Assembly: GCF_047556435.1 (NCBI RefSeq)
Contig: NZ_CP180210.1
Location: 930,001-994,000 of the forward strand
From: Alteromonas sp047556435
Lineage (GTDB): Bacteria > Pseudomonadota > Gammaproteobacteria > Enterobacterales > Alteromonadaceae
Reading direction: 5' to 3'
Length of the DNA: 64,000 nucleotides
The position numbers and the translations under genes were made by a program. The notes below the pieces were generated by a model. It had not been told where the DNA came from. It did no database searches and saw nothing but the letters and a program-made list of their open reading frames with translations. This document shows, in pieces, positions 44,650 to 53,705 of the stretch. Position 1 is the first letter of the stretch. Each line of letters begins with the position of its first letter.

Positions 44650-46003
44650 ACTGGTCTTTGCCGTTCTCAGCGCTTACCTGATATACCTAACTATTCGCCG
44701 ACAGTGCAACAAATATCTGGCTTTTGTCATTGTTGCCGTCTGGTTGCGCTTTTTGCTATCTGCGTTTCACAACATTACCTACGACCCCCTTATAGCGGGT
44801 TTTTCAATTAATGCTCTGGCATCTATTGGTATTGCTGGCGTCGGGGTATTGTTGTTGCCTGCCAATTATTTCAAGCTGAAAAAGCTGGCCCCCATCTATG
44901 CGTTTCTCGCCGTTATTCTTGTCAGTGGTCTGATGAACCGGGAAGTGGTAGGCCTTATTAATGTGTTAGTAAAATGGGTATTTTTCCTGGTTATTGCCGG
45001 GGGGCTCTTTCTGGCAATCCGCAGTACCGGTAAAGATCTCGCGCTGAAAAAGTTCTTAGTGGTTTTCTTTATGCCCGTTGGCTTGCAAATCATGTCTATA
45101 TTACTCGGCGAGGTAAAAGCGACTGAGGCGGACGGGTCAGCAAGCTACATCGGTGGCTATAACCATGAAGCGGCGTTTTCAATGATCATCGCTGCGTTTG
45201 TTCTCACCGTTGGCTTGCTGAGTCCGACAGTGGTGCGGTTTCGGGTAGCGTTGTTTGCGCTGGGCTGTATCTTACTGGTGTTGGTAAACTACCGGACTTC
45301 AATTTTAGCCATCCTGCCGATGACGGCTATTTTTCTGTTCACGTCCCTGGAGTCCAGGATACCTCAAAAGCAAAAGCCGGTATTTTTTATTTTTGCTCTT
45401 GGGGGACTGGGGATAGGGTTTCTGTTACTGTCTTACTCCATGCAGGAGCGGTTTGCCGATGTCTTTGTATTCCTCAGCAGTTGGCAGGATTTGTTAAAAG
45501 CGCCGATGTACTATACTGAGAAGGAAAAGGATATCTTTTCCGCCAGAGTATTTATCTGGGCTCAGTATATCCACGCCTTTGTCAACGCCGACTGGATCAA
45601 TCAGTTAATTGGAATGGGCCCTGAATCCTGGAACGGCGTATTTAAGAAGTACGCCCACAATACCTACGTGTCTTATCTATACGAGTACGGCTTTCTTGGA
45701 TTGGGAGCCTTTGTCTTTGCGGTGTGCCGTTTTCTTATTCTGGCTTTTCGCTGCGCAGATCGCCACTTCGCCTGGTTGCTGTTTTCTTCGATGGTCGGCT
45801 TTTTGATTATGAATCTGGCAACAATGCCATTGTGGAACATTGAAGGGCTAATCCTCTATGCCATTTTGCTGGGCAGTGCACTGGCTCCACTGCCAGTGTC
45901 TTCAGTAACCAGAACACCACATTTTAGCGGGCAGAGTGAAGCTGCCGAGCCTGAAGGGAAGCTGACTCAGCACGCGCCTTCAGGCCACTCGCAAACGAAG
46001 TAA
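44633..46003 (+). CDS. Wzy-like polysaccharide polymerase / O-antigen ligase family protein
   Basis: This 456-residue protein has about 11-12 membrane segments and the topology of Wzy polymerases, with a large periplasmic loop around 270-340 (FSARVFIWAQYIHAF, MGPESWNGVFKKYAHNTYVSYLYEYG) that resembles the Wzy_C H-N-x-Y motif. It should join repeat units in the periplasm. GAGGG at 44620-44624 favours the ATG at 44633 over that at 44627. The C-terminal about 25 residues (GQSEAAEPEGKLTQ) are polar and include the second copy of a 25-bp repeat, so the tail may have been acquired by a recombination event. Confidence 0.85.
   Translation: MFVLVKLVFAVLSAYLIYLTIRRQCNKYLAFVIVAVWLRFLLSAFHNITYDPLIAGFSINALASIGIAGVGVLLLPANYFKLKKLAPIYAFLAVILVSGLMNREVVGLINVLVKWVFFLVIAGGLFLAIRSTGKDLALKKFLVVFFMPVGLQIMSILLGEVKATEADGSASYIGGYNHEAAFSMIIAAFVLTVGLLSPTVVRFRVALFALGCILLVLVNYRTSILAILPMTAIFLFTSLESRIPQKQKPVFFIFALGGLGIGFLLLSYSMQERFADVFVFLSSWQDLLKAPMYYTEKEKDIFSARVFIWAQYIHAFVNADWINQLIGMGPESWNGVFKKYAHNTYVSYLYEYGFLGLGAFVFAVCRFLILAFRCADRHFAWLLFSSMVGFLIMNLATMPLWNIEGLILYAILLGSALAPLPVSSVTRTPHFSGQSEAAEPEGKLTQHAPSGHSQTK
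45929..45953 (+). repeat. Direct repeat copy 2 (25 bp) in EPS locus
   Basis: This matches the repeat at 43203-43227 in 24 of 25 bases and lies within the coding tail of the Wzy-like gene. Together the copies bracket the GT4 and Wzy-like genes. Confidence 0.7.
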
Positions 46004-46016
46004 CAGGGAGAAAAGT

Positions 46017-47144
46017 ATGAAAGTGTGCGCCATAGGCCTGCGTGGGATCCCAAATGTAATGGGGGGGATTGAGTCTCATTGTCAGCAACTTTATCCCAGG
46101 ATGGTGAAGTCAGGAGACAACGTAACCGTCATCGCCCGCTCACCGTATGTTGAAAAGAAACATGATACTTTCGAGGGGGTAGAAATTATTGCCTTGTGGA
46201 CGATTCGTCATAAGCTCATCGAAACGTTTTTGCATACGTTTCTGGCGCTGCTATATGCCAGATTCGTGGTGAAGCCTGACGTGTTACATATTCATGCAAT
46301 TGGTCCGGCGTTATTCACACCACTAGCTAAACTACTGGGGATGACCGTGGTTGTGACGCATCATGGTGCGGATTATGATCGCCAAAAATGGAATCGATTT
46401 GCAAAAAAGTTATTGCGAACCGGTGAGTCAATGGCAGTGCGCTTTGCTGATAGCATCGTGGTTGTGGGAAGTACGCTAACGGAAAAGCTACGACATCAAT
46501 ATCCCAGCCACAAGGGAAAAATATCCTACGTGCCGAACGGTACACTGACTAACTTTGATGACACGCTGACTCCGGAAGCGCTACCGTCCGATTTAGATAT
46601 TGTACCCGACAATTACATTGTGACGGTGGGGCGCCTTGTGCCGGAAAAGGGCTTCCATGATCTAATTGCGGCCTACGAAGACAGCCGTTCTGAGCTGAAG
46701 CTGGTGATTGTTGGCAATGCCGATCATGAAGACGATTACTCCCGCAATTTGCTCAGACATCGCAGTGATAATGTCATTTTTGCAGGCAGGCGACAGGGCG
46801 ATGAGTTAAATGCGCTCTACAAGTTTGCCCGCGTGTTTGTGTTGCCCTCCTATCATGAGGGCTTGCCGATTGTAGCGTTAGAAGCCATCAGTGCCGGTAC
46901 CGACGTAATGTTAAGTGACATTACGCCGAACGCGGATATCGGATTGCCGGAAGACTGTTATTTTCCGGTGGGTGACACGGATAGCCTGGCCAAAAAATTC
47001 AACCAGCTTAATCAGTTGCGTCTGGGAATTAATAAAACGGCATTTCTTTCGAAGTTTAACTGGGACACCATTGCCGAAGATACGCGTCAGGTTCTGACCT
47101 GTGCGATGAAGAAAAAAAGTGCTGAGCAGGCATCACACTCATGA
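46017..47144 (+). CDS. Glycosyltransferase, GT4 family
   Basis: This 375-residue GT-B glycosyltransferase begins MKVCAIGLRGIPNVMGGIESH, a start shared by many GT4 enzymes of EPS clusters, with the GGIE loop. The middle has VVVTHHGADYDRQKW and SYVPNG; the C-terminal domain has VGRLVPEKGFHDLIAAYE (about 202-219), LVIVGNADHEDDY and the E-x7-E motif in SYHEGLPIVALEAISAG. It probably transfers a sugar to the growing repeat unit. AGGGAG lies 8 bp before the start, and its stop overlaps the next start by 4 bp (ATGA). Confidence 0.92.
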   Translation: MKVCAIGLRGIPNVMGGIESHCQQLYPRMVKSGDNVTVIARSPYVEKKHDTFEGVEIIALWTIRHKLIETFLHTFLALLYARFVVKPDVLHIHAIGPALFTPLAKLLGMTVVVTHHGADYDRQKWNRFAKKLLRTGESMAVRFADSIVVVGSTLTEKLRHQYPSHKGKISYVPNGTLTNFDDTLTPEALPSDLDIVPDNYIVTVGRLVPEKGFHDLIAAYEDSRSELKLVIVGNADHEDDYSRNLLRHRSDNVIFAGRRQGDELNALYKFARVFVLPSYHEGLPIVALEAISAGTDVMLSDITPNADIGLPEDCYFPVGDTDSLAKKFNQLNQLRLGINKTAFLSKFNWDTIAEDTRQVLTCAMKKKSAEQASHS

Positions 47145-48124
47145 GTAGCAAAAAGCATCTCTACCTCTACCCGTTTACACATAGCAATGGCTTTATCGCG
47201 CGGACAAAACAAGTGTTTTCCCGTCTGGGCTTCGACATCCGCCCTTTCAAAAGCTTATACCATCCACGTAATTTGTTGTCCCGGGAAGAGAACTGGGTTG
47301 TGCTTAACTGGTATGAAGACCAGCCATTCAGAAGTGGCCTCAGCGGGATTAATCGGGCTGCGTTTATTGTGTCATTTTTTATGACGCTATGGACGATGCG
47401 GCTGTTCAGTAAAAATATAATCTGGGTCCGACATAATTATCGCCCGCATAACAGTGATGCCGATATTGACCTGTACCGCTCAATTGTCAGGTTAATGCGA
47501 AGCGTAGCAGATAAAGTGGTGACGCTTGAACGCACAGATCTGCTGGGCACATCGGTAACGAAGCACCCTCTGTACAAAGAAGATGCGGTTATTATTGATT
47601 TGCAAAGAGAAATGCAGATCAGAGCCAAGCAGTTTGATTATTTATATTTTGGCAGTATTAAACCTTACAAGCGTTTAGATGCGCTGCTTGACGCATGGCC
47701 AGAATCAAAAAGACTGACCATTCGAGGTTTTTGTTCTGACAACAACTACACGCAAAAGCTGCTGGATATTATTAAACACCGAAACATTGATGTTGACTGG
47801 GAAAACCGATTTCTCAGTGACGAAGAACTTGAGGCGGCAGTGGCCAATTCAAGGTATGTTATCTTGCCGCATGACGATCACGCCATGATTTCCTCAGGCA
47901 CGTTTTATATGGCTGTCAGCCTTGGCGCTAACATATTATGTTTTGATTCGGCATTCGCGAGAAATAAAGCAGAGCGGTTTGATTTTGTTCAGGTCATCAG
48001 TCCGGAGGCATTGCCTGCACAACTTGACGCGCTGCGCTATATGCCATCTGAACAGGTTATGACGGAGGCGCTGGCGCACTACAGCGATAAGGCCGTCACC
48101 GAGGCGTGGCGACACGTACTGTAA
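47141..48124 (+). CDS. Putative GT-B glycosyltransferase
   Basis: This 327-residue protein is coupled by ATGA overlap to the preceding glycosyltransferase. It has weak GT-B features: an N-terminal LYLYPFTHSNGFIARTKQVF, then WVRHNYRPHNSD, and in the second domain FDYLYFGSIKPYKRLDALLDAWP (in parts), RLTIRGFCSDNNY, FLSDEELEAAVANSRYVILP and a SSGTFYMAVSLG helix that takes the place of the usual E-x7-E. The layout suggests a GT4/GT70-like transferase, but family and donor are uncertain. It closes the first plus-strand run of EPS genes. Confidence 0.75.
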   Translation: MSSKKHLYLYPFTHSNGFIARTKQVFSRLGFDIRPFKSLYHPRNLLSREENWVVLNWYEDQPFRSGLSGINRAAFIVSFFMTLWTMRLFSKNIIWVRHNYRPHNSDADIDLYRSIVRLMRSVADKVVTLERTDLLGTSVTKHPLYKEDAVIIDLQREMQIRAKQFDYLYFGSIKPYKRLDALLDAWPESKRLTIRGFCSDNNYTQKLLDIIKHRNIDVDWENRFLSDEELEAAVANSRYVILPHDDHAMISSGTFYMAVSLGANILCFDSAFARNKAERFDFVQVISPEALPAQLDALRYMPSEQVMTEALAHYSDKAVTEAWRHVL

Positions 48125-48217
48125 ATACGCGGCGGATTGCGTAACAGATGTCGGTAACCGCCAACTGCTTCGGTAACAACTCAGAAATCACAGGTGCTGG
48201 ACGCGCCAATCTACAGG

Positions 48218-48245
48218 CTGCCAGGTGCTTTGACTACCCTGGCAG
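48218..48245 (+). terminator. Stem-loop after the first EPS gene run
   Basis: CTGCCAGG (48218-48225) pairs with CCTGGCAG (48238-48245); a T5 tract appears 11 bp further on. It is about 95 bp past the glycosyltransferase stop. Confidence 0.45.
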
Positions 48246-48357
48246 TGTTCGCGCAGTTTTTCTGACGTTGTCGTGAATTCACTTCTACCCAATGCCCGAC
48301 ACCCTGGTGTGGTCAATGCCAACGTGCTGACATAACGTTGCCGGAGTGCCCGATGAC

Positions 48358-49152
48358 TCAGGCAGCATGGGACCCCATGCTGGCTGTCTTCACAGCGTCG
48401 TAGATACGTTGGTCCACTTCACAGAGGCTGCGGATACGCTGCATTAGCAGCGGATCGTCGGCAATGTCATTGTAAACCTGTTTATTGGGCGTCGCGTTGC
48501 GGTTGCCTATTGCTATTCTGGCATCAAATTTTGCGTTGAAATCCTGCTCCCATTTCCCCATATCATCGAGCGTTCCGCAAACCGAAAACCGTTGCAAGTT
48601 CCTCACCGCAGCTTCAACCACGTCGTTTTTTTTGTCATACACGTTTCTGACGTCTGTGACACCAGAGAAATACCGGGCGTAAGTCATGCCCGATGACAGA
48701 CCTGCGTCTGAGTTAAGGTACACGCTGATGTCGTTTTCATGCTTTTGCCACTGCGAAGATTTATACCGGTTATATACATATTCAGAAATAAACCGGTCTA
48801 CCGGATCCCGAAGCACAGTGACAAAGTGCCAGTTTTTGTAATATTTACCTACGACATCCGGGCGAGCGACACAATGTCCATTGGTGTAGACCATATGTGC
48901 ACTTTCAAGGTGACTAATTAACTGCGACTCACGGGCACGCATCATATCAATCCCCAGAAGCTGTTCACTCACCTGGCTAGCTTTCAGGTCGATATAACCG
49001 GCAAAACGTGTAGCTTTAAAGAAAGCAGGGTATACCGCGCTGAAAATGGCTTTGGACAGCGACACGCCAGCACATTTGGGAACGTGACAGAAAAAAATCT
49101 TCGGGTACCTGGCGAGATATTTTTCTGATTGACGCTTCAGGATTTCTTGCAT
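48358..49152 (-). CDS. Sulfotransferase family 2-type protein
   Basis: This 264-residue protein matches carbohydrate sulfotransferases using PAPS. The 5'-phosphosulfate-binding loop is FFCHVPKCAGVSLSKAIF (about 20-37) and the 3'-phosphate-binding region is VTVLRDPVDRFISEYVYNRY (about 110-129). The C-terminal part contains RNATPNKQVYND. It probably sulfates a sugar of the EPS in the cytoplasm before export. It alone in this part is on the minus strand. ATG 49152 with GGAG 9 bp upstream is preferred over a GTG ten codons earlier. Confidence 0.87.
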   Translation of the reverse strand: MQEILKRQSEKYLARYPKIFFCHVPKCAGVSLSKAIFSAVYPAFFKATRFAGYIDLKASQVSEQLLGIDMMRARESQLISHLESAHMVYTNGHCVARPDVVGKYYKNWHFVTVLRDPVDRFISEYVYNRYKSSQWQKHENDISVYLNSDAGLSSGMTYARYFSGVTDVRNVYDKKNDVVEAAVRNLQRFSVCGTLDDMGKWEQDFNAKFDARIAIGNRNATPNKQVYNDIADDPLLMQRIRSLCEVDQRIYDAVKTASMGSHAA

Positions 49153-49262
49153 GATTCTTGCTCCGGTAATCACATCACTCACGACAGTAAGTTTTAAAAA
49201 GTAAAGGGGTTCGATGCACTGCTATTGGGCCCGACTTACTGTCACCATCAACGAGGATCATT

Positions 49263-50159
49263 ATGAGCTTTACCGTCAGTGTTGTGATTACCACATTCAA
49301 CCGACCCAAAGAACTCATTGAGGCGCTGGATGGCGTTTATGCCCAAATTTCACCGCCCAAAGAAGTCATCGTCGTGAACGATGCATCATCCTTGCCATAT
49401 GATGAAGTGAAGCAAAGATTCTCCGAGCATGACAACTTTCAGTATATCTATCTGGAAACGTCAAGCGGCGCGAATAAAGCGAGAAATATAGGTGTTGAGC
49501 AGGCTACTGGCGATCTCATCGCTTTTCTTGATGATGATGATATCTGGATGCCGGATTATCTGCTGGAGCACATTACGGCTTACGAGCAGGGCGCAGATGC
49601 TGTGGTCAGCGGCTATCAGAATCTGGGCAAAGAGGACGAGGTGTATGTGCAGTCATCGCAAGTCGTCGATGCGGGTGTACTTCGAACCGGTAACCAATAT
49701 TGTGGCATGAGCGGCTTCAGTATGAAACGAGAGCTGGCGTTGCGTGAGCGTTTTGATGAGTCACTTCCTAACGGTCAGGATTGGGATATGTATGTCAGAC
49801 TGCTGCAAAATGGCTACAGTCTGAGGAACATCCCAAAAGCCATTTTCTACTATCGGTTCCAGAATATGGATGGTATCGGTGCAAAAGTTGCGAAAATGAC
49901 GCCTGAAGAGGCTATCGTCCGGCTTCGTTCTGCGGATAAACACAAAGCGTTTTTAGGTGACGAGTTCTACCGGCGCCGGGTAGCGGCACAGCTGCTGGTG
50001 TATCTGCCGCTAAAACGTCAGAAGTTAAAATGGCTGATGGCCTCTGTGCAGCGGGCAGGTGTCATCGTCACGTTTCAGCATATTTATGGTGTTGCCAGGA
50101 AGAAGTTCAAAGCCAGACAACAGGAACAGGCTAAGGCACAACGGAGACGGGCGGCATGA
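49263..50159 (+). CDS. Glycosyltransferase, GT2 family
   Basis: This 298-residue GT-A enzyme begins with the GT2 nucleotide-binding start VSVVITTFNRPKELIEALD, then EVIVVNDASS, GANKARNIGVEQATGDLIAFLDDDDIW (in parts) with the metal-binding DDDD, and the acceptor-side GQDWDMYVRLLQNGY with the ED-like catalytic site. The C-terminus is basic and lysine-rich (KKFKARQQEQAKAQRRRAA). It adds a sugar to the repeat unit from an NDP-sugar. An 4-bp ATGA overlap couples it to the Stf0 gene. Confidence 0.93.
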   Translation: MSFTVSVVITTFNRPKELIEALDGVYAQISPPKEVIVVNDASSLPYDEVKQRFSEHDNFQYIYLETSSGANKARNIGVEQATGDLIAFLDDDDIWMPDYLLEHITAYEQGADAVVSGYQNLGKEDEVYVQSSQVVDAGVLRTGNQYCGMSGFSMKRELALRERFDESLPNGQDWDMYVRLLQNGYSLRNIPKAIFYYRFQNMDGIGAKVAKMTPEEAIVRLRSADKHKAFLGDEFYRRRVAAQLLVYLPLKRQKLKWLMASVQRAGVIVTFQHIYGVARKKFKARQQEQAKAQRRRAA

Positions 50160-50953
50160 CAGAGGGGTTGTATGAAGATCAGTTTGATAGCCGGCACGAT
50201 TTTGCTCATAACCGGAGGGCTACGAAAACACTGATCATTGCCTCAACAGTGCGTTCTGGCAGTCATATGCTGGGACATGCGCTCCATGCTACCGGGGCGT
50301 TCGGTTATCCACTGGAATATGCTCAGCCAAAAAACCTGTCAGTGTGGAAGCAGATGTTGGCCGTGAACGATACGCAGCAGACCATGCAAAAACTGTTGGT
50401 CAGGCGCTCTTCAGAGAATGGTGTTTTCGGCATTAAAATTCACTACCGCCATCTCGACACGTTAGGCGGACTGACGGGATTACTGCATTGCTTTCCCGAC
50501 CCGCACTTCGTGCTGCTCACCCGCGATGACGTGATGGCGCAAGCGGTCTCTCTTGCAATTGCCAGGCAAACCGGAAACTGGATTAGTGGTCAGAATGAAT
50601 CTGACGTTGAACCTGAATATCGATTTTCTGAGATCGATGACAGCTTGCGCCGGGTCGTTTTGGAAAATGCGTCCTGGCAGTACTTGCTGGCTGCAAACGG
50701 ACTCCCCACACTGCCACTTCGCTTTAGCGATGTAAAAAACAATACACGTCAGACAATTGCAGATATTGCCGGATTTATGGATGTTGAACTGGATGTATCC
50801 AGGATACCCACGACGCCCGTGACCAAGAAACAGAGTAAATCACTGAATGAGTCATGGATTGAGCGATTTCAGAAAGAAACCAGCGAGGGAGACGAACTAT
50901 TGCGCTACCACGCCGAAAAATTCACTTACCGCCTGAAGCGAAAGTTCAGGTAA
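50156..50953 (+). CDS. Stf0-type sulfotransferase
   Basis: This 265-residue protein matches the Stf0 family, typified by mycobacterial trehalose 2-sulfotransferase. The PAPS-binding loop is IIASTVRSGSHMLGHALHATGAFG (in parts, about 28-50) followed by YPLEYAQ, then GVFGIKIHYRHLD and FVLLTRDDVMAQAVSLAIARQTG with the conserved R-D and Q-A-x-S-x2-A-x2-T motifs. It likely sulfates a carbohydrate of this EPS. It is coupled to the GT2 gene. With the gene at 48358 it makes two unrelated sulfotransferases within 3 kb. Confidence 0.9.
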   Translation: MTEGLYEDQFDSRHDFAHNRRATKTLIIASTVRSGSHMLGHALHATGAFGYPLEYAQPKNLSVWKQMLAVNDTQQTMQKLLVRRSSENGVFGIKIHYRHLDTLGGLTGLLHCFPDPHFVLLTRDDVMAQAVSLAIARQTGNWISGQNESDVEPEYRFSEIDDSLRRVVLENASWQYLLAANGLPTLPLRFSDVKNNTRQTIADIAGFMDVELDVSRIPTTPVTKKQSKSLNESWIERFQKETSEGDELLRYHAEKFTYRLKRKFR

Positions 50954-51014
50954 GCAGTTTGTGGTGGCACATGCTGTGCCTACCTTAGTATCAAGTCGAA
51001 GAAGGAAAACTACT

Positions 51015-51818
51015 GTGCTATATCATTTGGCTGAGAACGTTGTTCGAAAGCAGGAAAAACAGCGTGTTTACTGGTGGGAGCCGAAAAACAAGAAGCCTAA
51101 TATAGGCGATCACGTCGCGTATGATCTTGTGAGCCGGGTGTTAGCACAAAAAGGGAAGCTAATCAGTGACAAGCTGGACAGCAGCAAGAAGCTGGTTAGT
51201 GTCGGATCTGTGCTGCACTTCGCGAACACCGGGGATGCAATATGGGGAACGGGCTTAAATAAAAAAATTGATGATGAGAAAAACCGTTTTCGCACACTTG
51301 ATGTGCGCGCGGTAAGAGGTCCGAAAACCAAGGCCTACTTGAACAGCCGGGGAATTGAGGTTCCTGATGTGTTCGGCGATCCTGCCATTCTATTGCCTTT
51401 CTTCTATCCGAAAGCGTTGATGACCGGGCAAGAGAACAAGCGGCCCTATATCGTCATTAATCATATGAACGATGACATGTCGCAATATAAAGGACATGAG
51501 TCTGAGCTGGTGACACCAATGCAGTATCCAGGTTCGTTTATCGACGCGATTGTGAACAGCGAGTTTGTAATATCCAGCAGCCTTCACGGTGTCATCATTG
51601 CTGAAGCGTACGGTGTACCGGCAGTCTTTCTGGACTCTAATAGCGGAGAGTCTATGTTCAAATACGAAGATTACTTTAGTGGGACAAACCGGAACAGGGT
51701 TCCCAAAGTCACCTCTGTCGAGGAGGGGTTGAGCCTGACCCGAGAGACGCCACCAGATCTTTCAGCGCAGGCAGTCCGGTTGTATCAGGCATTTCCATTC
51801 GATTTGTGGGGCGTGTAG
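51015..51818 (+). CDS. Polysaccharide pyruvyl transferase family protein
   Basis: This 267-residue protein belongs to the PF04230 polysaccharide pyruvyltransferase group, which adds ketal-linked pyruvate from phosphoenolpyruvate to sugars. Seen are VYWWEPKNKKPNIGDHVAYDLVS (in parts), SVGSVLHFANTGDAIWGTGLN, VRAVRGPKTKAYLNSRGIEVPDVFGDPAILL (in parts) and the C-terminal FVISSSLHGVIIAEAYGVPAVFL, all hallmarks of the family. The start is GTG at 51015 with AAGGA at 51001-51005; the frame extends to 50961 without similarity. It is the last gene of the second plus-strand EPS run, convergent with the flippase. Confidence 0.87.
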   Translation: MLYHLAENVVRKQEKQRVYWWEPKNKKPNIGDHVAYDLVSRVLAQKGKLISDKLDSSKKLVSVGSVLHFANTGDAIWGTGLNKKIDDEKNRFRTLDVRAVRGPKTKAYLNSRGIEVPDVFGDPAILLPFFYPKALMTGQENKRPYIVINHMNDDMSQYKGHESELVTPMQYPGSFIDAIVNSEFVISSSLHGVIIAEAYGVPAVFLDSNSGESMFKYEDYFSGTNRNRVPKVTSVEEGLSLTRETPPDLSAQAVRLYQAFPFDLWGV

Positions 51819-51905
51819 TCATTGAGAAGGGGGGTGACCACTTGTCAGGTAGGCACGCCCTGAGTTCACTTGCCACAGCCAGCTTGATCGGGCAGGCAAT
51901 GACGA

Positions 51906-53375
51906 CTAGGTTTTTGCGTTTCCCTGAGGCGGTTTGGTTTTTGGGGTAACCCGCAGCTCACGAAGCACGGCAAAGGTATGCTTGCGAAAGCATACCAATA
52001 GTATAACGCTGTAAATCAGTGCACCTGTCACCACAAGCGCGGCAAGTTCGAAAAACAGGGTGGTTAATCCGAACAGGTTCGTGCGTTCGCTATACAACAC
52101 GGCTCCATACATCACCAGACCTGCGAGGGAAAAACGCCAGGTGTTTGCAATTGCTTCGCGCAAGGAAATGCCAATGTGCTTTTTCACCACCGCAAACTTC
52201 ATTAACAACGTAATATAGCCCGAAAGCACAATGCCAATTACCACAGCCGTGAGCCCCCAGTAAACCAACATCAGCGGCAACGCCAGGTTTACTACCAGGT
52301 TAATCATGTTAAGCGTAAATGCCTGATTTGGTTTTCCCTGCGAAATTAGCAGGTTAGGCAGGTAATATGCCATCACCTGGGTGGGGGCAAGCAGAGCGAG
52401 GATAGACAAAAGGTGCGCGGAAGGCGCCCACTTCTCACCAAACACCAGTTCAATGAAAGGATGCGCAATCGCACCCACTCCGAAGTATACCGGTATAACA
52501 AACAATGCCGTCATGCCGGTTATCCGGGAAAATGCCTGATGCAAGCGCATCGTTTCTACTCTCGACAAGCCCGCCAGCGCGATCCGATTGAGAGGTTGAA
52601 AAGTCAGGTTGTTGATGACAGAAAATCCCTGACGGGCGACAGAGGCGTAGGCAAATGTCGATGCACCAAGAAAGAAGGCAATCACGATATTGGAAGCTTT
52701 TGTAGAGAAAAAATTGACAAACGAGGTGGCGATTAACGGCTTGGCGAAAACAATGATCTCCGGAAGATCCGAGCGGTCAGATACCCACACCGGCCGAAAC
52801 GAAGACTGCACCCATGTCAGTAAAGTCGACACCACAGCCTGCACCACTTTTCCGTAAATAATTGCCCAGGCACCAAAACCCTGTAGTGCCGTGACAACAG
52901 AAACAATACCGCCCGCTAAAACGCCCGCCATATCATAGGCTGCCAGTGCTTTATTGCGAAAGTCGCGTTCCAGCCTGGCTTTATGTACCAACCGAAAACC
53001 ATTGGCAATTGGGATAATTGATAAGGCGGCAATAAGTTGTGCTGCCAGCTCTGAATAGGTATACCAGGCAATTGGTACTGCGATAGCAAAAATGAAAACA
53101 GCGATAGCAATGGACACGCCCATCAATACCCAGAACGACAAGCTCGCAAACTGGTTATCCCACTTTTCACGCTGGATCAGGTTTTGGCTGATACCCACAG
53201 TGACAAACAAGTTACAGAACTCCACCACCATCAGGCAGATAGCCACCAGACCGAATTCTTCTACGCCGAGGATCCGCGCCATAATGGCGTACACCACAAA
53301 GTTTATTACCTGAGCAAACCCGTTTGCGGACAGGTTGAAGAACGCGCCGGTAATAGACTTGTTTTTTAGTGACAT
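51906..53375 (-). CDS. Wzx-like lipopolysaccharide/EPS flippase (MOP superfamily)
   Basis: This 489-residue protein has about 12-14 membrane segments and the N-terminal pattern of MOP exporters of the polysaccharide synthesis class: SLKNKSITGAFFNLSANGFAQ, VVYAIMARILGVEEFGLVAI and FVTVGISQNLIQRE. It should flip lipid-linked repeat units to the periplasm, completing a Wzx/Wzy pathway with the gene at 44633. The ATG at 53375 has AAGGA upstream on the minus strand; the frame runs 36 codons further without membrane content. Confidence 0.9.
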   Translation of the reverse strand: MSLKNKSITGAFFNLSANGFAQVINFVVYAIMARILGVEEFGLVAICLMVVEFCNLFVTVGISQNLIQREKWDNQFASLSFWVLMGVSIAIAVFIFAIAVPIAWYTYSELAAQLIAALSIIPIANGFRLVHKARLERDFRNKALAAYDMAGVLAGGIVSVVTALQGFGAWAIIYGKVVQAVVSTLLTWVQSSFRPVWVSDRSDLPEIIVFAKPLIATSFVNFFSTKASNIVIAFFLGASTFAYASVARQGFSVINNLTFQPLNRIALAGLSRVETMRLHQAFSRITGMTALFVIPVYFGVGAIAHPFIELVFGEKWAPSAHLLSILALLAPTQVMAYYLPNLLISQGKPNQAFTLNMINLVVNLALPLMLVYWGLTAVVIGIVLSGYITLLMKFAVVKKHIGISLREAIANTWRFSLAGLVMYGAVLYSERTNLFGLTTLFFELAALVVTGALIYSVILLVCFRKHTFAVLRELRVTPKTKPPQGNAKT

Positions 53376-53705
53376 ACTGCAACTATCCTTGTGTAAAAGC
53401 GCGAAAGCCAGTTGGCAGTCATTGCATTGATGCTGCCGTGGTGATTTGCGAAAAATGGCGTTCACTGAAAATCGTTGGCGCAAGAAAAGTGCTTACGCCG
53501 GTTAACATGCTCTGGTGGCCGTTTTTCGGTCTTAACACTTAGCCCTGTTATTCAGATTTTTAAGCAAGTTTATTGCCACAGTGATCTTTTCCCAGGAGCA
53601 TTGGCGCGCTGATGCTCCTGGTCGCAGACCTGTGCAAGGGTAGCAGTCCCTGATAACGCGCAAAGGCTAACGTATTATCTTTCAGAAGCGCTGGCCTGAA
53701 CGCGA
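53376..53705. other. Intergenic region between flippase and beta-helix genes
   Basis: Apart from the hairpin at 53592-53621, nothing is recognised in this 330-bp gap. It must include the flippase promoter on the minus strand. Confidence 0.4.
53592..53621 (-). terminator. Hairpin after the beta-helix lipoprotein gene
   Basis: A perfect 10-bp stem (CCAGGAGCAT 53592-53601, ATGCTCCTGG 53612-53621) encloses 10 nt. It lies about 85 bp past the minus-strand stop. No T tract follows in that direction, so it may be a stability element. Confidence 0.5.

Noticed and set aside
48239..48254. Second sigma-54-like sequence (TGGCAGTGTTCGCGCA)
   Set aside because: It lies within a likely terminator, lacks the T12-T13 pair and precedes no plus-strand gene for 1 kb.
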